Counted from the stretch's first letter, positions 1-7,508 are shown. The stretch: DNA of 12,817 bases from Verrucomicrobiia bacterium (GCA_030424825.1 JAUHWE010000059.1:1-12817), one strand, 5' to 3'. The notes: generated by a model not told the origin, from the sequence alone. Program-made: numbers and translations.

Positions 1-582
1 CGGGACGCTGCATTTCGTGCCAATGGCGAGGCACCCGGGGTGCTGGCACGCGTCTGCGCCGAGCAGGGCGTACGCCTGTTTCACGTGTCCACGGATTTTG
101 TCTTCGATGGCCTGGCCAGTTCGCCCTATGCCACCGATGCGGCTACCGCTCCCCTGGGCGTATACGGGCAGAGCAAGCTCGCCGGTGAGCAGGCGGTGCA
201 GTCGGTGGGGACCGACACCCTGATTCTGCGTACAGGCTGGGTCTACGGTGCCGTGGGTCACAACTTCATGCACACCATGCTGCGCCTGCACGCCGAGCGC
301 GATACGATTTCGGTGGTGGCGGATCAGGTGGGCACGCCCACCCACGCGCGGACTCTGGCCCGGGCACTCTGGGCCGCCGCGGCGCGTCCGGCGCTGCAGG
401 GCATTTACCACTGGAGCGACGCTGGCGTGTGCAGCTGGTATGACTTCGCCGTTGCCATCGGTGAAGAAGCGCTGGCTGCGGGACTGGAGCAGCGGCAAGC
501 AACCGTCGCCCTTTTAGTACAACAGGGTGCCTATTTGGCAGCTCGCGGTTTCGATATAAGCGATGAGGAGAGCGATGGTTAA
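1..582 (+). CDS. rmlD: 5'-partial dTDP-4-dehydrorhamnose reductase (RmlD) with an abnormal C-terminus
   Basis: RmlD reduces dTDP-4-dehydro-L-rhamnose to dTDP-L-rhamnose with NAD(P)H in the cytosol, the last step in making the rhamnose donor for surface polysaccharide. The frame is open from base 1, so the Rossmann N-terminus lies outside the window; the GTG at 40 is internal. Visible family marks are the NGEAPGVLA helix, STDFVFDG with the catalytic Thr at base 91, the catalytic pair Tyr (base 163) and Lys (base 175) in YGQSK, RTGWVYG, and VADQVGTPTHA followed by YHWSDAG and WYDFA. The match stops after EEALAAGL, near base 486. The usual last 50 or so residues, including the P-T-P-A-x-R-P type motif, are missing, and no other frame continues them. 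The region is clearly richer in GC than everything downstream. It is likely a broken or chimeric gene, inactive as it stands. Identity is sure; the cause of the break is not. Confidence 0.85.
   Translation, partial: RDAAFRANGEAPGVLARVCAEQGVRLFHVSTDFVFDGLASSPYATDAATAPLGVYGQSKLAGEQAVQSVGTDTLILRTGWVYGAVGHNFMHTMLRLHAERDTISVVADQVGTPTHARTLARALWAAAARPALQGIYHWSDAGVCSWYDFAVAIGEEALAAGLEQRQATVALLVQQGAYLAARGFDISDEESDG
487..582 (+). other. Unrelated tail joined in frame to rmlD (junction region)
   Basis: After about base 486 the reading frame leaves RmlD homology and continues for 31 codons with a tail containing VALLVQQGAYLAARGF and ending in DISDEESDG. I do not recognise it. It reads like ordinary coding sequence, holds the ribosome binding site of the next gene, and its stop TAA (580-582) shares a base with the ATG at 582. 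It could therefore be the true 3' end of the gene that normally precedes the adaptor operon, joined to rmlD by recombination or by an assembly error. The exact breakpoint is uncertain by perhaps 20 bases. Confidence 0.5.
565..570 (+). promoter_or_regulatory. Ribosome binding site for the HlyD-type adaptor gene
   Basis: GAGGAG lies 11 bases before the ATG at 582. A nearer ATG at 574 opens a frame that stops after ten codons, so the site supports 582 as the start. The overlap TAATG with the upstream frame suggests translational coupling. Confidence 0.6.
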
Positions 583-1415
583 TGGAATGCGCTCGTTTTT
601 TCAGTAGGCTAAAACTCGCCTGTGCCGCTTGTTTTCTATTTAGCAGCTTATCGCTCGCGGAAGACTTAGTAGTCACCGGGCTCGTTCAGCCAGTTTGGGA
701 AGCTACGCTCGCTCCAACGGTTTTGGGTAGAGTAGAGAGTATCGCTGTAAAAGAGGGAGACCAGGTAAAGGCAGGGGATGCCCTCTTGTATTTAGAGCGC
801 CGCTTTGAGGAGCTCGATGCGGATCGCCGGAGAATCGTATCCGAGAGCGCGGTTGAGCTGGAGCTCGCATCCGCGAAACTGGAGGTGTTGCGGTCGGAAT
901 TCGAAAGTACCAAGAAGCTCTTCGAAAGTTCGGGATCGATCAGTAAGGAGGAATTCGAGCGTTCGCGTCTGGACTTTCAACTCGCGGAGGCCGAGATCTC
1001 TCAGTTGGAGGAAAGGGAGAAAGTGGAAGCATTGGAGTTGGAACTTGCGCTTGAGCAAGTATCCCGCCGGGAAATACGAACCCCGCAAGATGGTACCGTC
1101 GTTGAGATATTTCCAAAGGAAGGAGAAGTATGCGAACCGCGCCAGCCCCTATTGCGAATCGTAGATACGAGCACGGTTCGAATCACCCTGGATGTGGACG
1201 CAATGAGAACCGGGGGGATGAAAATGGGAGCTTTGGTATCAGTCATAGTGGAAGCTCCTGGGGACGATGTAGAGGTGGAAGGGGAAATCAATTTCGTTTC
1301 CCCCGTTGTAGATGGCGCAAGTGGATTAAGGCGTATCCAAATATCAATTGAAAACGCAGAGGGTAAGATACTGCCTGGGCTGCCGGCTCGCGTGACCTTC
1401 TCAAACGGTGGCTGA
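582..1415 (+). CDS. Exported HlyD/RND-type periplasmic adaptor protein
   Basis: A 277-residue protein of the membrane fusion (periplasmic adaptor) family, whose members bridge an inner-membrane pump or translocator to an outer-membrane exit. Residues 1-26 form a signal peptide: basic residues at 5, 9 and 11, a hydrophobic core, and likely cleavage after LSLA. The first lipoyl-like half follows (GRVESIAVKEGDQVKAGDAL, about 49-68), then a long charged Glu/Leu/Arg coiled coil (about 72-165), the second lipoyl half (RTPQDGTVVEIFPKEGEV), and a beta-barrel segment ending in LPGLPARVTF. It is shorter than a typical RND adaptor (350-400 residues) and has no membrane anchor, so it is probably soluble in the periplasm or attached to partners. 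The start is set by the GAGGAG site and the TAATG overlap. The next gene begins 4 bases after its stop, implying one transcript. The partner pump is not visible. Family certain; substrate unknown. Confidence 0.88.
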   Translation: MECARFFSRLKLACAACFLFSSLSLAEDLVVTGLVQPVWEATLAPTVLGRVESIAVKEGDQVKAGDALLYLERRFEELDADRRRIVSESAVELELASAKLEVLRSEFESTKKLFESSGSISKEEFERSRLDFQLAEAEISQLEEREKVEALELELALEQVSRREIRTPQDGTVVEIFPKEGEVCEPRQPLLRIVDTSTVRITLDVDAMRTGGMKMGALVSVIVEAPGDDVEVEGEINFVSPVVDGASGLRRIQISIENAEGKILPGLPARVTFSNGG

Positions 1416-1419
1416 TTCA

Positions 1420-3231
1420 ATGAGCGAGTCGTCCTACACGGAACAGGCGGGCCTTTCGACGATTGCCCAGCTACGCAATTTCGAAGGATCGCCACGAGAG
1501 TTTTGGCCCCTTTTTCTTCGATGCGTTTGTGAAGTGACCGGAGCCACTCGCGCGACACTTACCGTGAAGGTGGCATCCCAACCTCAAAAGGGTGGAGAGG
1601 TTGCCGTATCTTGGAGAGCCTTGCTTTCGCATCCTTCTGGGGGAACAAACGTTCCTGATCAAAATTTGCTCGATCTAGCTTTGGCGGAAGGAATCGCGAC
1701 TGAAAGCGAGCGGGTCGCGTTTTCAATCGGAAGTGTTGAAGTGGGGGAAGGGATCGTCGCGCTTGAAAATTGCCCTCAACCGGCAGGACCCGCGTTATCC
1801 ACCCAAATCGCGCTTCTTGTGTCCTTGCCGGAAGCATGGCAGTCCTATCGTTCCAATCAGAATTTGCGTGATCAGATGGAGGGATTGACTGGGGCGCTTG
1901 ATCTTGGACTGGTCTCGAGCGCACAGAAAGGGTTTACCTCGGGGACTTTCGCGGTTTGCAACGAAGTGGCGGCGCGGATGGAGTGCAATCGCGTGAGTCT
2001 GGGGTGGCAGGACGATACTGCGATGAAGCTTAAAGCCATTAGCCAGGCGGACAAGTTCGATACGCGCAGCGCCATTGTCCGACAAGTGGAAGCGGCCATG
2101 GAGGAAACCTTTGATCAAGACGAGGCGTTGCGTCATCCCCATTCTTCGGATACCGATTCGATTGTTCGGGAGCATGCCGAGTACGCGAGAGAGGCCGCAG
2201 TGCCTTATTTGTGTTCCATCCCGCTCAGAAGCGATGGAAAACCGTGCGGCGTTTGGATGCTCGAGCGGAGCGACAAGCCCTTCTCGGAAGACGAACTTGC
2301 TCTGTTGCGAGTAATGGCGGACCAAGTAGGCCCAAGACTCGCCGACCTTCGGGCAAAGGACCGACCGTGGCCCATTCGAATGTGGAGAAACTTGAAAGAA
2401 CGCGGTTCACGATTTCTCGGCACTCGGCATACCGGACCTAAACTGGCCGGGGTGGGGGCGGCACTCATCATCCTATTTTTGATATTTGGAAGAATGCCTT
2501 ACACGGTGGAAGCTCCGGCGTTGATACGCAGTGGGCACGTCGTGTTTGTTACGGCTCCGTTCGACGGGTTTATTGAAGAGGCGCTTTTTGAAATTGGGGA
2601 CACTGCGGAGAAAGGCACGCGTCTGGTTACGTTTGATACGCAGGAATTCCTGGTCCAGCAAGCGGCCGAATTGGCAAATATGAATCGCTATTCCAAAGAG
2701 GTGGAACGGGCCCGAGCCGATAATAAGCTTGCCGACATGAGGGTGGCCGAGGCGCAGCTGGAGCAAGCCGCCGCCGTTTTGGAAAGAACGCGGTATCAAA
2801 TCGAGCAATCGGTCATAGAGGCTCCGATCGATGGGGTTATTGTCGAAGGCGACCTGCGCAAACGGTTGGGCGCTCCGGTGAGGAAGGGTGACATTCTGTT
2901 TCAACAAGCGAGTCTGAATGAATTGTATATACAGGTTGATGTTCCGGAGAGAGAGGCTCACGAAATTCTGGATAGAACCGAAGCCCGCATGTTGTTTGCG
3001 GCCCAACCGGATCAAGCCTATCCCTTGACGATCGAACGAATTCAACCGGTGGGAATCCCCACGCAAACCGGAGTGGTGTTTCAGCTACGGGCAAAAAGCG
3101 TTGATTCCCACCCCAACTGGTGGCGTCCGGGCATGAGCGGCACTGTTAAAATTGACGCCGGTTGGCGAAATGCGGGCTGGATCCTTACTCACCGAACCTC
3201 GGATTGGCTCCGCCGACAGCTTTGGTGGTAG
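1420..3231 (+). CDS. GAF-domain and HlyD-domain inner-membrane fusion protein
   Basis: A 603-residue protein in three parts. Residues 1 to about 330 are cytosolic. Within them, about 165-312 read as a GAF-type sensor domain (FAVCNEVAARMECNRVSLGW, then PLRSDGKPCGVWMLER, then FSEDELALLRVMADQVGPRL), and the first 130 residues may be a second, decayed one. A single membrane helix follows (LAGVGAALIILFLIFG, about 342-359). The rest is periplasmic adaptor: a lipoyl half with APFDGFIEEALFEIGDTAEKG, a coiled coil rich in Ala, Glu and Arg, a second half with IEAPIDGVIVEGDLRKRLG, and a beta-barrel, ending in THRTSDWLRRQLWW. I chose the ATG at 1420, 4 bases after the previous stop, with GGTGG at 1407-1411 as a possible binding site. 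An in-frame GTG at 1408 would add four residues and overlap the previous gene. Joining a ligand-sensing domain to an adaptor suggests that a cytosolic signal gates assembly; that is inference, and the ligand is unknown. Confidence 0.85.
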   Translation: MSESSYTEQAGLSTIAQLRNFEGSPREFWPLFLRCVCEVTGATRATLTVKVASQPQKGGEVAVSWRALLSHPSGGTNVPDQNLLDLALAEGIATESERVAFSIGSVEVGEGIVALENCPQPAGPALSTQIALLVSLPEAWQSYRSNQNLRDQMEGLTGALDLGLVSSAQKGFTSGTFAVCNEVAARMECNRVSLGWQDDTAMKLKAISQADKFDTRSAIVRQVEAAMEETFDQDEALRHPHSSDTDSIVREHAEYAREAAVPYLCSIPLRSDGKPCGVWMLERSDKPFSEDELALLRVMADQVGPRLADLRAKDRPWPIRMWRNLKERGSRFLGTRHTGPKLAGVGAALIILFLIFGRMPYTVEAPALIRSGHVVFVTAPFDGFIEEALFEIGDTAEKGTRLVTFDTQEFLVQQAAELANMNRYSKEVERARADNKLADMRVAEAQLEQAAAVLERTRYQIEQSVIEAPIDGVIVEGDLRKRLGAPVRKGDILFQQASLNELYIQVDVPEREAHEILDRTEARMLFAAQPDQAYPLTIERIQPVGIPTQTGVVFQLRAKSVDSHPNWWRPGMSGTVKIDAGWRNAGWILTHRTSDWLRRQLWW

Positions 3232-3256
3232 TCATTCACGCTATTATATAGATAGA

Positions 3257-5365
3257 ATGGGCAAGACGTTCAGCGAATCGTGGCACAGGGTAGCAGGGCT
3301 CAAGGCTCAATTGCGTCCCCAGGTTCGTGTGCGTCGGCAGTATTTTCGCGGGGAGCGTTGGTACTTGTTGCACGATCCTTATAACAATCAATTCTTTCGC
3401 GTACGTCCCGCAGCTTACGCTTTCCTTTTGAGGCTGGGACCCAAGCGCAATGTCGAGTCTGCCTGGAAAGCCGTTTTGGAGGAGCGCCCGGAGGACGCGC
3501 CGGGACAGCAGGATGTCGTTGAATTGATGTCGCAGCTTTACGCGTCGAATTTGCTGTTTGCCGATGTGCCGGCGGACACCGCAGCGCTTTTCAAACGGTA
3601 CAAGAAACGGCGCAAGCGGGAAGTGACCGCGAAGATCCTGGGGGCGATGTTCGCCCGCTTCCCGCTATTCAATCCGGACGATTTACTGGAAAGGATAAAG
3701 CCTTTTTCTAACGCCGTATTCAGTCGTTGGGGGTTTCTTGTTTGGATTGCGGTCGTCGTATGGGGAGTGTCCGCGGTAATCGCCTCTTCCAATGAATTCG
3801 TGGCTCAAAGCCGTCGCGTTCTGGATCCTAGCAATTTGCCTTGGCTGTTTTTGGTAACAGCCGTGATGAAGACCTTCCATGAATATGGGCATATGGCCCT
3901 GTGCAAAAAGTACGGCGGATCAGTAAAAAGAGCGGGAATCCTGCTTATGATTTTCACTCCGATGCCCTTTGCGGATACGACCTCTGCATGGAATTTCCGC
4001 GAACGGAGCAAGCGATTAGCGGTCGGGTTCGGAGGCATGATTGTGGAGGTTTTCCTCGCTTCGATTGCAGGGATTGTTTGGGCCAAGACGGGTGAGGGAT
4101 TGACGAGTGACCTTGCGTTCAACGCCATGTTGGTAGGCTCGATTTCAACGGTATTGTTCAATCTCAATCCGCTTTTGAGATTCGACGGCTACTTCATTCT
4201 ATCGGACTTGTCAGGAATTCCCAATCTGTATCAGAGAAGCTTAAAATTCCTCCGCTATTTGGCTGAGCGGTATCTCTTTGGATTGAGACGAGAAATCTCA
4301 CCTGCGGAAGACAAGACTGAAGCGTGGGTCTTTGGATTTTATGGGGTCTTCGGGGCGATTTACCGGTTCGTTTTGTTTGGCTCCATTCTTATATTCGTTT
4401 GGGACCGCTTTCTTCTGCTCGGCGTGATTATGGGATCGGTTTGTCTCGTAGCATGGGTGGTCGTGCCGATGGGAAAATTAGTGAACTATCTGGTCAGTGG
4501 ACCGAAACTCCACTTGAGGCGTTCCCGCGCGATTTCTTCAGTTTTAGGGATCGCGGCTCTCCTTTTCTTACTGGTGCGTTTCTTGCCATTCCCACATTCG
4601 ATTCGGGCAGCGGGCTCTTTGGAAGCCCAACAAACCTCCGCACTGACGGTCGGAGCCGGAGGAAGAGTGGTCACTCTGCTCGCTACTCCCGGAAGTCAGG
4701 TGGCAGCGGGACAGCCGCTGGTTCGGTTAGAAGATCCTGAATTGGATATATCGAGAAGAGAAATTGAGGCGCAGTTGACGGAAACGCGGACTCGAATTCG
4801 CAAAGCCATGGCGGAGGATCCGGCATCTCAACCTGTACTCCAGGGCTATTTGGATGCTTTGGAAAAAAGAGCGGAGGAATTGGAAAAGCGTCGTTCGTCG
4901 CTGCTCGTTCTCGCGCCTCACAAAGGATGGTGGGTGGCGCCGGATCTCGAAGAGTCGATTGGCGCTTGGATACCAAGGGGCGCTTCCATTGGCGAAATTG
5001 TCGACCCGGATGTTTTTGAGTTTCGAGTACAGGTTCCCGTAAATCGGGTACCGCAAATCGTTTCCGCAGTGGAAAGTCCCGCCCGTGTGCGACTGGATGG
5101 CCAGCCTTGGACACGTCTTGAGGTGAGGTCGAGGGTGTTGGTGGCGGCGGCCCCGGAATCGGTCGAGAAACGCGGCCAGGAGAGTGAAAAAGCAAACGCG
5201 GAACAGCCGTCGTTCGAGTTTCGCGGGGTGATTGAGCCGAGCGATGACGCGGCGCTTTTGCACGGACTTGCCGGCCAAATTCGATTTTCCCTTCCTGCCC
5301 AGTCGCTTTGGCTTCAGGGGAAGCGTCTCTGGAGGGAATTTATAGAGAAGCGAAGTCGAGCCTAG
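3257..5365 (+). CDS. PqqD-like / M50 site-2-type metalloprotease / HlyD-like fusion protein
   Basis: A 702-residue membrane protein. Residues about 18-100 resemble the PqqD winged-helix fold that binds leader peptides in peptide-modification systems (RPQVRVRRQYFRGERWYLLH and FRVRPAAYAFLLRLG). A polytopic M50 core follows, with hydrophobic segments near 160-178, 193-215, 254-276, 285-316, 360-382, 386-406 and 425-445. HEYGH at 208-212 gives the zinc ligands and catalytic Glu, and NPLLRFDGY at 304-312 gives the third ligand, Asp310, so the protease looks intact. The last 250 residues are HlyD-like: AGGRVVTLLATPGSQVAAGQPL, a short coiled coil near 530-550, then a second half with LVLAPHKGWWVAPDLEESIG. 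I chose ATG 3257, 25 bases after the previous stop, because the family similarity begins just after it (FSESWHRVAGL). An in-frame ATG at 3170 or TTG at 3152 would overlap the previous gene. Binding sites are weak at all of them. It may cut a transmembrane or leader segment of the exported protein; substrate inferred only. Confidence 0.87.
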   Translation: MGKTFSESWHRVAGLKAQLRPQVRVRRQYFRGERWYLLHDPYNNQFFRVRPAAYAFLLRLGPKRNVESAWKAVLEERPEDAPGQQDVVELMSQLYASNLLFADVPADTAALFKRYKKRRKREVTAKILGAMFARFPLFNPDDLLERIKPFSNAVFSRWGFLVWIAVVVWGVSAVIASSNEFVAQSRRVLDPSNLPWLFLVTAVMKTFHEYGHMALCKKYGGSVKRAGILLMIFTPMPFADTTSAWNFRERSKRLAVGFGGMIVEVFLASIAGIVWAKTGEGLTSDLAFNAMLVGSISTVLFNLNPLLRFDGYFILSDLSGIPNLYQRSLKFLRYLAERYLFGLRREISPAEDKTEAWVFGFYGVFGAIYRFVLFGSILIFVWDRFLLLGVIMGSVCLVAWVVVPMGKLVNYLVSGPKLHLRRSRAISSVLGIAALLFLLVRFLPFPHSIRAAGSLEAQQTSALTVGAGGRVVTLLATPGSQVAAGQPLVRLEDPELDISRREIEAQLTETRTRIRKAMAEDPASQPVLQGYLDALEKRAEELEKRRSSLLVLAPHKGWWVAPDLEESIGAWIPRGASIGEIVDPDVFEFRVQVPVNRVPQIVSAVESPARVRLDGQPWTRLEVRSRVLVAAAPESVEKRGQESEKANAEQPSFEFRGVIEPSDDAALLHGLAGQIRFSLPAQSLWLQGKRLWREFIEKRSRA

Positions 5366-5370
5366 AAGGT

Positions 5371-7362
5371 ATGCCCGCTGCGAATACAGTGACACTTGAT
5401 CTTCTGGCCTCTCCAGATCCAGAGACCTTGCCCAAGGGATTGGATGCCATGAATCACGCGTTGCGCGGCAAGCTGAAAACCGCTCGTGGGATTCGACGCC
5501 AATTGCTCGAGGAAGCGGAAAGGGTCGACGGACTTAGCGGTGAAATGGAAGCCATGTCGAATCCGTCGCTGCGATCGGAAATCGGAAAGCTGCAACGCGA
5601 GTATCGGCGACGCAGAGGGAATGTTACGCCTGAAACCCGAACCAATGCCTTGGCGGCATTACGCGAGGCAGGCTGGCGGGCTTGGAGGCTGCGGGCCTAC
5701 AAGGTTCAGCTTGCGGGTGTGCTGGGTATGGATCGGGGCTGCTTGATCGAGATGGCGACCGGTGAAGGTAAAACGATTGTCGCAGCGATGGCGGCCGTAT
5801 TGGCGGGTTGGAGCGGAAAGCCCTGTCACGTAGTTACGGTGAATGACTACTTGGCACAACGTGATGCTGACCAGTTCGCGAAAATGGCGAGTTGGACCGG
5901 GCTTGAAGTAGCGGCGGTCACCGCGACCCTTTCACCGATTCAGCGCCGGAGCGCGTATCAGGCCGATGTGGTTTATGCGACCAGCAAGGAGTTGCTCGCT
6001 GACTTTCTTCGAGACCGAATCGCTCTCGGAAACGCGTCCGCTGCGGATCGATTAGCGTTGAGGCAGCTCTCTGGAAATGACAACGCGCGGAGACACGTCG
6101 TCCAGCGAGGGCTTCACACCGCGATTGTGGATGAAGCGGATAGCGTCCTGATTGACGAAGCCGTCACGCCGCTAATCATCTCTCGGGAGCAGCCCAACGA
6201 ATCGCTCCGGCAGGCGTGTATCGAGGCCTACCATCTGGCAGAGCAGCTGATTACAGGACGCGACTATAAAGCCGATGCAAAGCACAAGCAAGTGGACCTG
6301 ACCCCTCGAGGTGAATCTCACCTCGCTCAGCTCGCGGATCCGTTGCCACCCCTTTGGCGAGGCCCCGATCGAAGACGCGAACTAGTGGAGCAGGCATTGC
6401 AAGCCAAGTCGTTTTTCGAACGCGAAAAGCAGTACGTCGTGCAGGATGGAAAGGTGGTGATTGTAGATGAATTTTCAGGACGGTTGATGCCTCAGCGGAC
6501 ATGGCGCGAAGGATTGCACCAGGCCATCGAAGTGCGAGAGGGAATCGATGTGACCAGCCCCAGTGAGACCATCGCCCGCATGAGTTTCCAACGCTTCTTC
6601 CGACTCTTCCCAAGGCTGAGTGGGATGTCCGGAACAGCTCGTGAATCGGCGGGAGAATTATGGCAAATCTACCGTCTTCCGGTAGTGGATATTCCCACTA
6701 ATCGACCGATTATTCGCTCGTTGGAAAAAGAAAAACGATACTTGAAAAGCGAAGAGAAATGGCGAGCCATCGTTGAAGAAGTGAAACAAATTCACGATCT
6801 GGGACGACCTATTTTGATTGGAACGCGAAGTATTGAAGCCAGCGAATCTTTGAATCAGCGACTCCTTGAAAACGGTCTTCGAGCGAATCTTCTCAATGCG
6901 AAACGGCACCTGGAAGAAGCGCTGATCGTGGGCGCGGCGGGTAAAAAATCGACCATCACAATCGCCACAAACATGGCCGGGCGAGGCACCGATATTCGTC
7001 TGGAACAGGGTGTCGTGGAGCTCGGTGGCCTGCATGTAATCGCCACCGAAAGACACGAGGCCGGTCGGATCGACCGGCAACTTTTTGGACGTGCCGGACG
7101 TCAAGGCGATGCCGGATCGGCACGTGCATTCGTCAGTTTTGAGGATGAATTATTTAAGCGTTTTCTCCCCACGCCCGCGAAATGGGGGGTCAGATTACTG
7201 GCCCGATTCGCCCCCTTTTTGGCCGTGAAATTTTTGGGACCCGCCGCCGAATGGGCACAGGGGATTGCCCAGCGGCGTTCCTATCGGCAACGTCGGCAGG
7301 TGCTCCAAAGCGACCAATGGCTTGAGGATTCGCTGGGCTTTGCTGGGAGCCAACGCACCTAA
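5371..7362 (+). CDS. Short SecA-like translocase ATPase (accessory SecA paralogue)
   Basis: A 663-residue protein related to SecA, the cytosolic ATPase that pushes unfolded proteins through SecYEG. Seen in order: Walker A ATGEGKT (129-135), TVNDYLAQRD (156 on), Walker B VDEADSVLIDEAVTPLIIS with DEAD at 254-257, the preprotein-binding domain (GRDYKADAKHKQVDLTPRG), VDEFSGRLMPQRTWREGLHQ, LSGMSGTA (416 on), ATNMAGRGTDI (532 on) and GRAGRQGDAGSARAF (573 on). Housekeeping SecA runs to about 840-900 residues. This one ends some 90 residues after the last motif, so it lacks most of the helical scaffold, the two-helix finger, the helical wing and the zinc-binding tail. The N-terminal 90 residues before the ATPase core are also atypical. 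I chose ATG 5371, 5 bases after the M50 stop; an upstream TTG at 5308 would overlap that gene. Likely role: motor for the adjacent LEPR-XLL protein. SecA-like identity is certain; a housekeeping role is unlikely. Confidence 0.9.
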   Translation: MPAANTVTLDLLASPDPETLPKGLDAMNHALRGKLKTARGIRRQLLEEAERVDGLSGEMEAMSNPSLRSEIGKLQREYRRRRGNVTPETRTNALAALREAGWRAWRLRAYKVQLAGVLGMDRGCLIEMATGEGKTIVAAMAAVLAGWSGKPCHVVTVNDYLAQRDADQFAKMASWTGLEVAAVTATLSPIQRRSAYQADVVYATSKELLADFLRDRIALGNASAADRLALRQLSGNDNARRHVVQRGLHTAIVDEADSVLIDEAVTPLIISREQPNESLRQACIEAYHLAEQLITGRDYKADAKHKQVDLTPRGESHLAQLADPLPPLWRGPDRRRELVEQALQAKSFFEREKQYVVQDGKVVIVDEFSGRLMPQRTWREGLHQAIEVREGIDVTSPSETIARMSFQRFFRLFPRLSGMSGTARESAGELWQIYRLPVVDIPTNRPIIRSLEKEKRYLKSEEKWRAIVEEVKQIHDLGRPILIGTRSIEASESLNQRLLENGLRANLLNAKRHLEEALIVGAAGKKSTITIATNMAGRGTDIRLEQGVVELGGLHVIATERHEAGRIDRQLFGRAGRQGDAGSARAFVSFEDELFKRFLPTPAKWGVRLLARFAPFLAVKFLGPAAEWAQGIAQRRSYRQRRQVLQSDQWLEDSLGFAGSQRT

Positions 7363-7496
7363 TTCGGCCCTAAAATAGCAAAAATTTGCCTATTTGCTTC
7401 AAAAACCAGTGAAAAATTCTTGCCTCGATGCCGTCTCGTTACCACTTTTTCTTGGTCCGCTGACGCATCCAAATCGGGTGCCATTTCAGTTCCTCC
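7363..7496 (+). promoter_or_regulatory. 134-base intergenic region before the giant gene
   Basis: This is the only real gap in the + strand gene series. It is AT-rich in its first half, holds an inverted repeat at 7373-7395, and shows no convincing -35/-10 pair and no hairpin with a T-run terminator. The sharp change from abutting genes to a gap suggests separate or modulated expression of the large product, by a local promoter or by partial termination. No purine-rich ribosome binding site precedes the ATG at 7497. Confidence 0.4.
7373..7395. repeat. AT-rich inverted repeat (possible operator or weak hairpin)
   Basis: AAATAGCAAA at 7373-7382 is mirrored by TTTGC-C-TATTT at 7385-7395, a ten-pair match with a single bulged C and almost no loop. 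With only two G-C pairs and no following T-run it is a poor rho-independent terminator. An operator-like protein site is equally possible. Confidence 0.4.
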
Positions 7497-7508
7497 ATGA
7501 GTTCCTCC
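7488..7508 (+). repeat. Direct repeat AGTTCCTCC flanking the start codon
   Basis: AGTTCCTCC occurs at 7488-7496 and again at 7500-7508, with only ATG between. The sequence is pyrimidine-rich and resembles the anti-Shine-Dalgarno end of 16S rRNA rather than its complement, so initiation here cannot use ordinary Shine-Dalgarno pairing. An in-frame stop TGA at 7461 and the lack of other start codons after it make ATG 7497 the only upstream choice. The repeat may be chance. Confidence 0.45.

Noticed and set aside
266..676. A 136-residue minus-strand open frame across the rmlD junction.
   Set aside because: Its product is Arg/Pro-rich, as expected from antisense of GC-rich coding DNA, and it spans two composition regions.
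2473..3066. A 197-residue minus-strand open frame.
   Set aside because: It lies wholly inside the GAF-HlyD gene, whose frame is supported by domains; the antisense product shows no recognisable motif.
3152..3256. Upstream starts TTG 3152 and ATG 3170 for the M50 fusion gene.
   Set aside because: They overlap the end of the previous gene, which itself has a family-typical C-terminus, and the added residues match nothing. ATG 3257 fits the start of family similarity, though binding sites are weak for all.
5308..5370. Upstream TTG start at 5308 for the SecA-like gene.
   Set aside because: It lies inside the end of the M50 fusion gene and adds no recognised SecA sequence; ATG 5371 follows the stop at once.
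5371..7362. Housekeeping secA.
   Set aside because: The protein is about 200 residues short, lacks the zinc tail and most of the scaffold domain, and sits among adaptor and protease genes.
7373..7395. Rho-independent terminator after the SecA-like gene.
   Set aside because: The stem is AT-rich with almost no loop and is not followed by a T-run.
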